Positions 48,968 to 61,704 of a DNA stretch of 62,000 bases are shown piece by piece. Position numbers and translations under genes: made by a program. The stretch is from Apostichopus japonicus (Eukaryota > Echinodermata > Holothuroidea > Aspidochirotida > Stichopodidae), in contig NC_092569.1 of the NCBI RefSeq assembly GCF_037975245.1, forward strand, positions 15,497,501-15,559,500. Direction: 5' to 3'. A model generated the notes under the pieces. The model did no database searches. It was not told where the DNA came from and worked only from the letters and a program-made list of their open reading frames with translations. Within the stretch, counting starts at the first letter, position 1; each line of letters begins with the position of its first letter.

Positions 48968-50072
48968 CAGGCGCGGATCCAGGGGGGTCCAGGGGGTCCG
49001 GACCCCCCTGCTCTTGGCCAAAAAAAAAAGAAAAAAAGAGAGAAAAAAAAAAGAGAGAGAAAACAAGAGAGAGAGAAAAAATAATTAAATTAAACGACAA
49101 TTTTAAACATGTAGGACGTCAGAAGGGCGGTTATCCTCACAAGTCAGCCAGGTGTGTCTTTTCCGTCAAATGAACTATAGTGTGCACGCGTGCTACACGT
49201 GCAAAAAATGCCTAAAAATCTCAATTTTCAGACCGAAAAGTTTCAAAATTGAGGTGGTGTTCCAATGTTTTGGGCGGTGAGGTGGCAGAGCGGTAGGCTG
49301 CATAGGATGCGCCGACGAATTCTTCATGAGAGATCGTTTTCTGCGGTGAGAAGGCATAAACTGTTCTCCGATCAACAATGGGCAAGGAACGTCTCACAGC
49401 TCTTGTTCTCATGAACACGTATTATAACACTCCTATCGACACTGACGAAGTGGTCCGAAAGTTCATTGAGAAACATCCACGGCGTTTGTTCTCTCCAATC
49501 TTCCATGAATAGATCATCAATAAAACTAGCTAACTCGTACTGATGCAGATACATTTCGAGTGAGTTTTTGTAGGTGCTTTGAATGGCTAAATTGAAGGGG
49601 GTTCCCTGTTGTACTTAAATATCCAAGAATTTCACAATGGATAGAAGGAAACCCACTCCCCTTAGACCCTAGGATCACTGGAGGCCAAACCCCTCACCCT
49701 TCCAGAATCCTGGATCCGGCCCTGCATCAAACAGTGGTGACGGAACGGGAGGGGGATTGGTGGCTAAAGGCATTATGATTTTTGTATCATCTCAACTCAT
49801 CTGATATGTATTACCATATTTCATAGATAGTTTTTTCCCATCAATTGAGAAATTGCAAACATGAGATCCATATTTTCAGGCTAGGTACATGCAGCTTAGA
49901 ATACTCGGGAAGTGCCGTTTCCGGCCATCTGGGGGGGGGGGGGGTTTGTAAAGCCAAAAATTTTCTGGTACGCTCCGCGCCAACCGATGGTGGCGCTCCG
50001 CTTATAGTCTTTCGATCAAGCGCAGCTGGACCAGTCAGACCCCCCCTGTCAAAAATCCTGCATCCGCCCCTG
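48968..50072. mobile_element. 1.1 kb composite element inserted in duplication 2B
   Basis: The ends CAGGCGCGGATCCAGG and CCTGCATCCGCCCCTG are inverted repeats, and GTGTC is duplicated at both sides (48963-48967 and 50073-50077). Copy A keeps an uninterrupted site, TAGTGTCTTCAGAAGTCG, at about 25408. An internal CCTGGATCCGGCCCTG near 49715 is a second right end, so an older element is probably nested with another. The 5 bp duplication differs from the 8 bp seen elsewhere. Minus-strand frames of 60-65 residues inside were not recognised. Confidence 0.82.
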
Positions 50073-50500
50073 GTGTCTTCAGAAGTCGTCTGGTCTTCTA
50101 GTGTATTCGTGTATCTCTGATGGTGTTTTCTTTAGTTTATTTGTGTCTCCTGATGTCTTCTGAGATCCTCTCAGCAGCTTCCGGTGTCTACTTCAGTCTT
50201 ATCATGTCCACTGCGGTCTCCTGTGGCTGTTATAGGGTCTTCTTGGGTCTTGTGAGGTATTATAGTGTCTTGTCAGTGGTGTTAACTGTCTTCGAATGTC
50301 TTTTGAAGACCTTTAAGAGTCCTCTAATGTCTTCTAGGGCCTTCTCATGTTTTCTGATGTCTATGAGGTCTTCCACTGTCTTCTTCATAGGTCTTGTAAG
50401 GTCAACTTACGTCTTCTAGTGTATGCTGGACTCTGGACTCTGTTCTGGTTTGTTCTTAAGTTCTTCGGAGATCTTCTAAGGGTCTTTTGGTGTCTCCTGA
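50073..50500. repeat. Array of TGTCTTCTAG-like units, right side of duplication 2B
   Basis: Counterpart of 25390-25905, with units such as GTGTCTTCAGAAG and CTCCTGATGTCTTCTGAG. The 99-residue frame here is 90% the same as the one in copy A only because of the shared repeat; neither has a domain. Confidence 0.85.
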
Positions 50501-50584
50501 AGTATAAGTCTGAAGTCTACCATAAAATATTATGCGCGTTTGTGTTTACATCGTTATTATATTAAAATATTCAGTTTATGTGAT

Positions 50585-50728
50585 TTTTTTCAACTTAAGA
50601 TTCATGATTTTATGATTCAGATTTTATGATTTTATGGGTTAAATTTTATGATTTTTAATTTTAAGATTTTGTGATTTTTGATGTTATGATTAAGATTTTA
50701 TGATTAAGATTTTATGATTAACACGAAC
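50585..50728. repeat. AT-rich tandem repeat, TTATGATTAAGATTT-like units
   Basis: Counterpart of 25965-26118 with a different number and order of units. Confidence 0.8.
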
Positions 50729-51859
50729 TGTCATTTTTGTCCCATCTCTTGATAACAAGCTAATTAGCGGTGCTTCTTGGTGACTGAATTCAGTAACAGT
50801 CTTAGTCTTAACCCATTTATCCGTGCTGTGATGGCGCTGTACCGATATTGCAACGTTTCTGCTGAGACGTCATCACAATGAACCTATGTTGCTCGATCAC
50901 AATCATGAGATCGAAACTAACTCAAGCCAAATGAAAGGTCATCAGTAATATCCCCAAAATTCGTCTCACTATAATAACAAGTAGTCTGTACACTCTTGCA
51001 ATTGCCATGCTATTCAGTAATATAGTTCAAGAGACACCACAAAGGTCTGTATTGCCATTGCGCTATTACTGTTACTGCCACCAATGGCATCTCGGTGGAC
51101 AGTTATCCGCTGCCGATATCATCAGGGCCGACGAGAACCAGGAAAATTATGTCTTCATTTTCTTCCGTCTATGTTATGTGAATGAAAAACCAATAAAAAT
51201 TAATATTTCATCCCATATTTCCCCGTGCCGCCTAACTGACCGAAGGTCACCCAGGGTTGCACCTACCAAGATATCGCTTCATCTTGTCGGACCTGGTGGT
51301 GTGTATTTCGCGGCTAGGGAATACCTCTTTATTACAACTTTTACAAAATATTATCCATTTATCTGAACATTTTCCTGAAAATTGTCAACCTATAAGTGTA
51401 GAGATCTTCATTTCTTCATTTTGTCTTCATGGCTCTTATAAGCTGCCGTAATTTTACATTTGTTCGTCGTGAGTCTATAAATAGTTTTCTGTTATATGTA
51501 AATAACGGCAACGATTACTATAGATTCATTCATTACCATTCAGAAAGAAATATACGGAAGCCTAGAAAGAACAACACTACACTTACGACTTCTGTACACG
51601 GGAAAACGATGGCGAAGCTCTGAAAACTATCGTTTGGCACACTTCGTAGATCGTACCATTTTAACAAGAAATCAAAAATCTGAAAATAACTATTGACACA
51701 CTTCCAAACATCCTGACAGAACTTGAAAAATCAATTATAATAAATCAGTACAAAACGGTGTTAACCCGTACACAAAATTATGTGGAGGCGCGGTCTTTTT
51801 CAAGTAATGCAGTATTTTCAAGATGGTATTATAACTTTCAAAAATGGTAATTTTGGTAT

Positions 51860-52262
51860 GTCATGACAAAATTGAATGTCTCCCAGATTACTCCTCTAAT
51901 TGCGGGTGTTTCGAATTACAATCACCAAAATCTGCTCGCAATCCCGGTGCTAAATTTGACAACAATTTAAACATTACATCCCATATAAATAACGTATGTC
52001 GTGGAGTATCCTGTGCTCTGAGAAAAAAAAGGAGATAAAATCTCCGAATCGGTTTACCACTCATCTGAAGACATCTGAAAACTTTCAGCGAATGCAAACC
52101 TCTGCAGCTAGTCTTATCTCCCTCTCACGAAAACAAGAGCATGCATCACACCAGTTCTTCTTTCAAACCAAACTTAAATGTTACCTGTTTAAAATTGCTT
52201 TATCAACTGTTATTACTTTTCTCTTTTTCTCTTACTTGTTAAGAGCATTTAAATGTTTTTAA
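51860..52262 (+). pseudogene. Decayed LINE 3' coding end in duplication 2B
   Basis: It reads GAKFDNNLNITSHINNVC then RGVSCALRKK, then after a frame change QTSAASLISLSRKQEHASHQ and KLKCYLFKIALS. It matches 27280-27670 with several private indels. It is inactive. Confidence 0.65.
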
Positions 52263-52279
52263 AATTTATGTGCTACATA

Positions 52280-52518
52280 ACAACTGTATTATTCTTGTTG
52301 CAGCTATTATAATTATTGTTATAAGTATTATTGTTATTATTCTTACTATTATTATTGTTATTATTATCGTTATAATATTATTGTTATTGTTATTTTTATT
52401 ATATTGTTAATATTAATATTATATTATTGTTATTATATTATTATTATTAATATTATTATTATTATTAGTGTAGTAGTATTAGTAGTATTAGTAGTATTAG
52501 TAGTAGTAGTAGTAGTAT

Positions 52519-52599
<81 letters not shown>

Positions 52600-52622
52600 T
52601 AGTATCATCATTATTATTATTG
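52280..52622. repeat. TTA-rich and expanded (TAG)n microsatellite
   Basis: A TTA/GTT/ATT-rich run followed by about 90-110 bp of TAG repeats (52480-52600), expanded relative to the few TAG units in copy A. Poly-V and poly-T frames are artefacts. Confidence 0.95.
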
Positions 52623-52731
52623 TCCAAATGTTTTTTCTTAGTTTTTTTACACCTTTTCTAGATGGTTAGAAATAATGAAATTGCTATCACTGTTAGATTC
52701 ATGACATTTTGACGAAATATACTAAAATGTA

Positions 52732-53600
52732 ACGGTAATTTTCTGTTTTGCAATTTGCGAAATTCGTCAACATAATGTACGTTATACGCTTCCGTGGAAA
52801 TGTGGTTATAAGTTCTGTGATCTGATTGGTTGTGGTTTGGGGGCAGGACTTGTGTGTGGTTGTGTTTGCAAACGTAGCATATCTGTGAATAGAATACACA
52901 TGGCCGTTATAACTGTACTGTACATGTATGTACATATTAACCGTATAGTTAAAAACAAACTGAGCTTTAACACATCCTCTTCCTAACACTTAACAGAATT
53001 ACACGAGGAATAGTATACTTAACATTGACAAAACAATAACTCCACGTTGTCGTACGACGATACTTTCAACTTCGACGACCAGCTCATGATTCATCGTAGA
53101 ATTTTGTGATCCAAAGCATTTTCATGAAAGAGTACCTAACTTAGGTATGTAATTGTTTGATCATGGAATGCGGAGAAAAGAAAGTTAGGCCCATCCTACC
53201 GATAATTTTGATTAAGCATTTAAATTAAGGCACGACCGAGATCCTAATGTTAGGCCTTCGGCTGTAACAATCGTTACTTCCTTCATGTACAAATACAATA
53301 ACCAGTCCTGATCTAGTTTTGGACTATTCATACGGTGTTATTCTTATGATTAGGTCGTGGTTCCATTTCAATCTTCATAGGCTACCTTTATCTTAACTCT
53401 AGATTGGCAAACATAGCCTAGCCGTACGTACCGCTTACCCCAGTCAGTCAGTGTTAAACTTTAGTCAGGCTTTAGTCTCTAACTTAGTGTAGCCCAACCA
53501 TAGGCCTGAAAACAAGTTCCTACTCCAGTACTAGCTTAGGCTGGGGCTTGCATAATGTAGGCCTAGCCCTAAGTGTTCACAAGTGTTATGCCAAACTAAT
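52732..53600. other. Non-coding stretch
   Basis: No gene is visible. Several TAGGCCTA-type motifs occur, as is common in this window's unique sequence. Confidence 0.45.
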
Positions 53601-53619
53601 ATAGGGAACAGATTAATAA

Positions 53620-54670
53620 CAAGTTTTTGGAATGGTGTGAAGTTGTTAGTGGAGTTCCACAAGGGAGTGTTTTGGGTCTGGTGAGATTGATCTATATCAA
53701 TGACCTACCAGAAATTGTGAAGAATATCGTAAGAATGTTTGCTGATGATACAAAAATTTATTCTACAGTCAGCCTAGACAATGATAGAGCAGTCCTGCAA
53801 CATGATGTTTACAACTTGCAACAGTGGTCTCAAGTGTGGCAACTTTCCTTTAAATTTAAATTTAATGTTATGCCTTTTGGAAGGAACAATCCTAAACATC
53901 ATTATTTCTTCCATGGTGATAATGACACTAAATACCATCTTTGCATAGCCCAAGTGAATAGAATGACCTGGGGGTGTTATTCCAGGATTCCATACAAGTA
54001 CAAGTACATTTCTATCAAGGTGAACAAAGCAAACAGCATGCTGGGTTTGATTAAGAGGTCCTTTTCAAGCTTTAGATGCTTTAGTTATTACCTTATCCAA
54101 AGCACTTGTGAGGCCACATCTGGAATATTGTAATGTTATTCCGTTCCCACATCTAAGAAAGGACATAAACGGTTTTGAGAGTGTTCAACGCAGAGCTATA
54201 CGTCTTGTGCCTGCATTTGCATGCCACAGATAGATGATCTTATTCAAACTTATGAGATTGTTAATGGTTTGGAGGATATTAAGTGTAGCAAATTGTTTAC
54301 CTTGGATCAGTCTGACACAACCGTGGGCATAGCATCAAGATTGCCAAAGAGCATTGCAAATCAAATACACGTCTCAACTATTTTTTTCTTACCGAGTTGT
54401 TAATACTCTCGCCCTGAGGTTGTGGTCTCTGCAACTTCTTCGAATGATTTCAAGGCAAAATTGGTCAACCACTGGAACCTACATGACGAGGAGCTGTATA
54501 GTTCTTAGGCATTTGGAGTTGTACAGTGTATCATTAGTGTGCAGTGCTGTTAGTTTATTTCTGTTGTCTGTGAACTTTTCTATCTGTTTTGTGCTGAAGT
54601 TGGGAGGGTTTAAAAAGAACTTTCCTTTCTTGGAGCCCGTCAAGAATCAAGAATCAAAGTTAAAATAAAT
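53620..54670 (+). pseudogene. LINE (CR1/Jockey-like) RT C-terminal half and 3' end
   Basis: The frame from 53627 reads VVSGVPQGSVLGLVRLIYIN, then DLPEIVKNIVRMFADDTKIY with the intact FADD catalytic box, then LQQWSQVWQLSFKFKFN and VNKANSMLGLIKRSF. After frame changes near 54100 the other frames continue as MIQTYEIVNGLEDIKCSKL-like, FSYRVVNT and SSNDFKAKLVNHWNLHDEEL. It ends with AAGAATCAAGAATCAAAG, a short repeated tail typical of this class. It is 5' truncated with several frameshifts, so not active. Confidence 0.85.
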
Positions 54671-56509
54671 TGTGCTAGGTCTTCTATTCAGTTGTGTACT
54701 GTAGGGATAACAATGTTTAGTTAAATTCGTAAGGTAGGCTAGGCTACACTATAGACTGAAATTAGTGTACATCTAACAAGAGGAAGTTGTTATTTATTGG
54801 TGATTTAGCCTACTGTGCTAGGATATGAACCATACCCTAGGCCTAACTTATTAAAACTTGGTTGTGGCTATTTACCCGATTGTCGGACGAACAAGTACGG
54901 CGCATGTTCTTATTCACCCGATCACAATACTTGAACTGAGAGACTCATCAAGCTATCTGAGAGGAATGAATTTGTGTCCTTGCATACCATCTAAACAGTC
55001 AAAACGTGTACAGATGCACTATGTTATAATAGCGTATTGGTTTTAATTGAATGGCGTAAGGTCTCCTCCTTTTCATTTCGCATATAATTAGAATATAGAT
55101 AAATATATATTAATTAATCATGACATGATTGACTGTACAGTACAGGGCTGTACCTATTTTAAATGAATGTCACTCCGGGTGGAACTACCGTAAAATTCAT
55201 TTTAAGTACAGATAATACAACCTTATTTATAATTCAATGGATGACTTGTGGAAAGACAAGAGGTGATATGAATACTGAATAGTAGACTTTAAGTATATAA
55301 TTTTGTTAAATCATATCTCAGTCAGTCTTCCTATATATGGATGTCCTCAAGTACTTTATTTTAAACAAGAAAGTAAGAGTACAATACCGTACATACCGTA
55401 GTGCGATATAGCAGACTGTAAGTTTTGTGCGATGAGTTTGTGCGTGTACAGTATAGGTGTGCTACTTTGATGCAATTTTGCATTCTAACTCTGCATATAA
55501 AGTTACCTCTTTTTACCATAAATATGATGCAAATGTGTATTGCAGGTAGACTATAGTTACCCTGCATACATGCAATGGTCTATTACATTGCATAATAATA
55601 TTGCACAGTGTGCTTCTTTGCATTATGTATGTAAAGTTTTGTGGTTTCCTAGAATAATATTTGCACACAGAATGTTTACAAGATAAGATTATTCCTTACC
55701 AAGGGTTAGCCTCAAGTAAGGAACAGTATCTCTGGCTGGAACAATGAACTGCTTTAGATCGCAGATCAGGTCTGTGAAACTTGAAGAGTAGGTTATTTTT
55801 TTTCAACCAGGAATGTTTTTTGTTTGGTTTTTTGCACTGTAGTCATCCCTTCCAGCCAATGTGCTAAATGTCTGCTACAATGCTGCAGGTGCCCAGCGAC
55901 TGATTTCCTTTCAGACACGAAGGGAAAACTTCCTGTACACCACCAGACTCTGCTGGTCGATCACCTTTGCTGGTTTGCTAGTTGTTAGGTTACTGTACGT
56001 GTACCAAGTTTATTATTAAGTTACCTGGAATTTCTCAACTGATGAGAAAACACTCTGTCTATAGGGACATTTGGAGATTTGGCAAATGATTTCTCAGTAT
56101 GCACAGTATCTCACTAACCTACACCTGTCATATTTCCTGCTGGATGACATTCAGGTACAATAAAATAGAATGGAATGTTTGAGAAAGATAATCAAATTAC
56201 TTGGACTCACAAATAATGTGAATAGATTTCTTTGGTCTTGTCTGGCTTGTGGTCTGCTGTTTTACTGTCTTAAGAAACAGAAAGAAGTCAGTTTGTAGGC
56301 CTACAGTAATGTATACCGTAGTACTGTACAATAGCTACATTGGATATCCTAAGTTCATAAGGGCAGTCGGAACAGCATGCCAGTGAACTATATATGACTG
56401 AATTTTATTGCGCAGTTATCAAAACGTTGAAGTTATCAATATTTAATTAAGGAGGCTTGCGGTGTAATCAAAGAGACTGTTTTCAAGGTGCAATGAGTTG
56501 CAACCATGA
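54671..56509. other. Non-coding stretch
   Basis: No supportable gene. The sequence is rich in TACAGTACAG and GTACTGTA-type motifs, as is the rest of the window's right end. Confidence 0.45.
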
Positions 56510-57005
56510 ACTAAATACAGTACAGGGTGGTTTTCATTGTACTAGATATAGTACATGGTGGTTGTCATTGTACTAGATATAGTACATGGTGGTTGTCTTT
56601 GAACTATATATAGTACATGGTGGTTGTCTTTGAACTATATATAGTACATGGTGGTTGTCATTGTACTAGATATATATAGTACATGGTGGTTGTCATTGAA
56701 CTATATACAGTACAGGGTGGTTTTCATATAGTACATGGTGGTTGTCATTGAACTACTGTATATATAGTACATGGTGGTTGTCATTGAAAGTTATAGTACA
56801 TGGTGGTTGTCATTGAACTATATATAGTACATGGTGGTTGTCATTGAACTATATATAGTACATGGTGGTTGTCATTGAAAGTTATAGTACATGGTGGTTG
56901 TCATTGAACTATATATAGTACATGGTGGTTGTCATTGAACTATATAAATTACATGGTGGTTGTCATTGAAAGTTAAAGTACATGGTGGTTGTCATTGAAC
57001 TATAT
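56510..57005. repeat. 31 bp tandem array, AGTACATGGTGGTTGTCATTG
   Basis: About 16 units of roughly 31 bp (for example unit starts at 56581 and 56612) with the core ACATGGTGGTTGTCATTGAA and variable ACTATATATAGT or AGTTATAGT linkers. Three more degenerate units occur at 58545-58625, showing the array was once larger or was duplicated. Confidence 0.95.
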
Positions 57006-57384
57006 AAATATATATTTGATACTGGAGAGATTTTATGTCCCTTTTTTCATTTTGCTGAAATGTCCATTCATCATACCCTTTTGCTTGTATCTCCCTTTTC
57101 AATGGTTGTGTCAATATACCATCAGATATCATTGATAGTTATTCAACCATACATTGGGTGGATGCGAAATTATGAGGGTTTACTGCAAAAATTGGCCTAA
57201 TTTTGAACACCAAAATGTGACATTATGAAAATGGCTGTAATTGAGATGCGCTTTTCTTAGTTTTTCCCATGTTATTATGCCTTGACTTTGCATTTTCTAT
57301 TCAAGTGAAAGCAGAGCTTCAATTACACTTGCAAATTTCAGTCACCCATGCTCATCAACTGCTGAAAAATAAAGATCTTGATCT

Positions 57385-58353
57385 TTGTTAACGTACATAT
57401 TTTTGGTGTCCTCCTGCATCACATACGTTAACTGGTGGCAACTTTTCATGATTATAACCTAATCACACACTGCACAGTAGTGTACTAGGGATTGCAAGTC
57501 CCAGAAACTCACTACTCATGCTGAGAATAGGTCTAATGGCATCTCAGAGGACAAATTCATTCAAAAATACATGTGAAAAAAACTTGTTATTGGTTGTTAA
57601 ACTGTACAAATTGTTCGGTGTCCTCAACATAACGTACGTTAAATGGGCATAATTTCACTATCAACTGATAGTTTTGAATATCAAAACATTTGTAACTGAT
57701 CAACACCCCACATACACTGATAGTAAACAATTCTTTCACTGCTAGCAGTTCAATTCCTCTGTATCAGTCACAATTTGTGTGTGGTGTCCTCATTTCTAGC
57801 CTGCATAACATACGTTAACTGTGAAAATCTATTTTAGGCCCATGTCAGGAATTCTCACAGAATATTCAACTCACTTAATATTTCACCATGTTTGAAATAG
57901 AATTAAACTATTTCCATCATCCAATGAGTCTAAAACATGGTTTGAGAACATATGTTAACGTATGTGATGGTGTCTCATTTTTTGGTGTCTTCATCACATA
58001 CGTTAACAATATGCACTTTGAATGTAAATTATTGAGAAGACTGAGAACTTTCATGCTAGGAAACACTTCATTCCATGTAGTTCTAAGGTACTCTATCTAA
58101 CTAGTTGATGAAATTTGTCATTGAGCCAGTGGCTAAGTTCTATAACTCCGAATTCCTGTTGTGTTGTTAACGTATGTTATGGTGTCCTAAATGATCAGCC
58201 TCATTAACTTACAAGGAATGTGATAAGAACTTCAATTTTTTTTTTTGTGTCATAAGATATCATTTGACATTGCTCATATATATTCCCCTTCACTTTAATG
58301 GAGAAGGGGCTATGTTTATAGACAACTGTAGGACACCGAGTAACATACGTTAA
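57385..58353. repeat. Field of spaced GTGTCCT...ACATACGTTAAC motifs, both orientations
   Basis: The paired motif (GTGTCCT or AGGACAC next to CATACGTTAAC or GTTAACGTATG) recurs at about 57391-57431, 57618-57642, 57783-57820, 57953-58008, 58167-58190 and 58331-58353. Spacing is irregular, 164-227 bp, and the sequence between motifs is not obviously repeated. Several instances are back-to-back inverted pairs (57391-57431 and 57953-58008). I do not recognise a known element. Confidence 0.8.
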
Positions 58354-60189
58354 CATCATCACTTGTCCTTTTTATTTGCCTCAAATCCACCTTTCTTAAT
58401 ACTGTATTATCTTTTAACATTACTAATTGTGTTCGACATTCACCGGAGAACCAGAATCAGCACTCAAATAGATACCTTTGTGTAATTCATTTTTGAACAT
58501 GCATGTCACACTTTAGTAAACCAGTATCAAATAATGACTTATATACATGGTGGTTGTCATTGAACTTTATACTGCAGGGCAGTTGTCATTGAACTTTATA
58601 CAATACAGGGTGGTTGACATGGAACTATACATACAGTACAATATTCTGCTGGCTGAAGATTTTGCCCAGTATAAAATGCTGGAAATCTTTGTTCATCTTT
58701 AGATCAAACCACTTCCTCATAGCATATTACTTTATGGGGTGATTTGATGAATTTTTCAAAGTTGGTGGTGGTCTGTGGATTGCGTAGATCTGGCAACAGC
58801 AGAATGATTAGTGTCACCGTAGCGATTCAGACCTGCTGTGCAAATTGTTTTTCTTGATATAATATTGAACACACTTACATTCACAGAGGAAAATAATAAT
58901 TCAGCAAAACTGTCACATTTTTGTTTTATTAATTTCTTAAAACAGGAAAACTAGACAGCTATGTATTGCATTCCAGATGTACAGTATCAAGTTTCAAGGA
59001 GAAATCAACAAGAACATTTATAATGGAAAAGTAAAAAAAAATAAATAAATAAAATAAAATAATATTTGCTGTTATGACAGAAGGGTTTAGCCCTGGAGCC
59101 AAAATAGATAACCATGATTCAGTCAAACATACAGTAGTACCATGTGTACCTTGAATTAATTAGGTACAAGATGCTGAGATTGAGTTTTCAACTTTACGGT
59201 GTGGAACTGGAATGGTCTTCTTTTCCCCTTGCAGCGACTGTTTCTTTGTCTGCCAGATGCTAGAATATATCTCAGTAATGCACAGACTAACAAATACTTA
59301 GTGTTGTTTGTTTTGGATGGTGAAGCATAACATACTGCACACAAAGCTTTGTGATTCCAATTCAGGGCCTTAGCCTGGGTAGAACCCCTTGGGGTGCAAT
59401 AGGGGTACAGTTGAGGAACATCAAGAAACATTATGCAGCGTCCAAACGTTACACACAGTGGTGCTGTGAAGTATGCACGGTATTAACCAGGACTTTTTAA
59501 GTAATTGTTAGTGTGTTTGGGGGGGGGGGGTGGGGAGGGAGTCATTTCCCAAGTGGGACCATCATGACAATGTTTACTGTAAGAGGAGTGCAACCATCAG
59601 TTGGCATGTAGCATAGTAAAAAAATGTTTACCAAAAATGCCTCCCACATTGCTGGAAACAGCACTTCCCAAGCCTTGTAAGTTGCATCAAAACATTCATT
59701 ATTTTGAGATCTCCTGTTTTAGAAATTTACACTTCAAAAAAACAAAAGAAGAAGGTAAATTACAAAAGTTTATTCGGTATAATCACTTTGTAGGGGAAGA
59801 TAGGACTTTACGTTACTATTATAAGCTGTTCTTTTTCATTGTTTTTAATAAACAGAGATATAAAAGCACGCTAGGGCATTCTAATGGTAGCCGTAGCCTA
59901 TATATGTTGAGGGGAAGCCATATGGAGAAGTAAGGTGTAAATTAATTGTTAGGGTTTGTGTTATCACTACTTGGTTTACATAACAAAAGGGACATACTGG
60001 GGCAGCCGGGCGGGGTAGGTAAAGGAGCTGAGTGGGTGGGCAGCCATGTAGGGCACTGTTGGACTCTTTCTTCGTAGAATTAGCTTTCCATTCCTGGTAT
60101 TGAACGTTGTGCCCTTCCAATAAGTTAATATCCTTCTTCAATGGTGACTTTGAACTTCCAAACTTGCGTGTGATAATCCAGACCTGATG
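58354..60189. other. Non-coding stretch
   Basis: No gene is recognised. It holds three degenerate copies of the 31 bp unit (58545-58625), an A-rich AATAAATAAATAAAATAAAA stretch at 59038-59062 and a G-run at 59518-59530. The 91-residue minus frame at 59156 and the 110-residue plus frame at 59601 show no family signature. Confidence 0.45.
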
Positions 60190-60660
60190 TGTTGGCCCTT
60201 ACGAGAGACTTAAACAGGTTCAGTACGACATTGCGATCAAAATCGATTGTTTCTGCAGCTGTTGCCTGTTGGTTGTCTCTCTCTCTCTCATCTCCTATTG
60301 GACAGATAACCTAAAGTTCTGTCATCTGCGAACCTACTTAATTCCGCCTGCACGCCTATATCTCTAAGTCCCTCATGTGCATTGTGAAACAAGTACAGTC
60401 TAGGCTCTAATTACCAACGCTTGTACACTACCACGCAGCTGTTTACCTCCATCCGTTTGGATGCAAAACTACTCGCTGCTTCCGGTTTCATAGCCATTCC
60501 TCGGTCCAGTTCAATATATATACAGTATGAGACCATCTATTCCAACGTGTCCTGATTTTTGTTAGCAGACCTACTGTGTCAAATGCCTTCTGCAGGTCTA
60601 AATATATCACATCTGCCAGAAACCCTCTGTCAATACACCTTGCTAACTTTTATCCCCTAG
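60190..60660 (-). pseudogene. LINE reverse transcriptase fragment (CR1/Jockey-like)
   Basis: On the minus strand about 60655-60560 reads CIDRGFLADVIYLDLQKAFD then TVGLLTK, the RT motif A region. After frame changes ILNWTEEWL and NRKQRVV follow, and further left there is a match to the segment before the catalytic FADD box. It is interrupted by stops and frameshifts. It is a degenerate remnant, in opposite orientation to the 53620-54670 LINE. Confidence 0.7.
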
Positions 60661-61704
60661 CTTGTATTGAAATTACAGAATGAGGCTAAATAAGCATGTG
60701 GAATGGTACTGTATTTACATGTTGTATTATCTTCTATACATGTACAGTATGCATTTTTGCATTGACTTGGCCTCAATATGGTAAAACCTTACAGACTGGT
60801 TACTGTAAATGAGAACAACTTTACATGGGACACTTTAATTTACACTGCTGTACTTGTCCATGAAATTATTAAGTAAACATTTCACTATTGAATCTGTGGG
60901 TTGTAAAAATGTCTGTATAAATTGAATTAAACCATAAATGGCTGACTATTATGATGTTCAGACTTTATAGTCACATATATGGTTGTTGACGACCAAGTAC
61001 AGTACACTTAACAGATTAGTTGAGGTTATGCATATTCATACAGTATGACAGAAGTCACCAAATATAATAACTAACGATACTAAAGGTGCAGGCCTACAGT
61101 ACAGTGTGTATTTATAAACCATTAGATTTCTGTCTGCTATATATATATCATATTAATCTCATTTCGGGTGGGTGGTCAAGCATGCAGCATCACAAACAGC
61201 ATTGAATGCAGCATACTTTTGTGAGAAGGTGTTTTAATAGAGATAGCCTCTAATCAATATAACTGTACAGTGCCTGGTATATATTGTAGCATATATACTT
61301 ATAGTACTGTAGGTTTTCTTTGGTAACAATTCCTGTTTCTCTATTCAAACCAGTTTTTGAGTTTTGGTTCAATTTTGATACAATATAAGGCAAAAACAAA
61401 TTTTGTTGCTACTTGTGTACTGTTTGGTATTAGTCTAAGTCTAGCTACATATTAACTGTACATGAGGTAATCACATACGGATCAGACATTGTGTACAGTA
61501 CCTTCTCTAGTCAGGTGACAAATATTAACTGCACGGTGTATAGTAGTAAGTATTAATTATCGGATACTTATCAAAATCATGAAATCTTGTAAATGGAAGC
61601 AAAAAGTTTGCAGTAATCTTTTTTCACATACTGTATGTGTCCTGTCGTGGAACTGTAATCTTGTATGCACTACCAGTATTGTATGTACACACTATAGGCA
61701 CGGA
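60661..61704. other. Non-coding stretch
   Basis: No gene is visible; AT-rich with TACAGTA motifs and a short TA run near 61140. Confidence 0.45.

Larger units (their letters stand above)
47443..52731. repeat. Segmental duplication 2, copy B
   Basis: Same-orientation counterpart of 23147-28052, starting about 1 kb upstream of exon 1 of gene B. It lacks the GTATTGTT-flanked transposon of copy A, carries its own insertion (48968-50072) and has a much longer left AGAAGACAC array. Confidence 0.93.

Noticed and set aside
48875-49100. Lys/Arg/Glu-rich frame after GGPGGPDPPALGQ
   Set aside because: It crosses the transposon left end and an A/G-rich run; no domain or conservation with copy A, which lacks the insertion.
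52404-52661. Poly-Val and poly-Thr frames
   Set aside because: Translations of the (TAG)n microsatellite.
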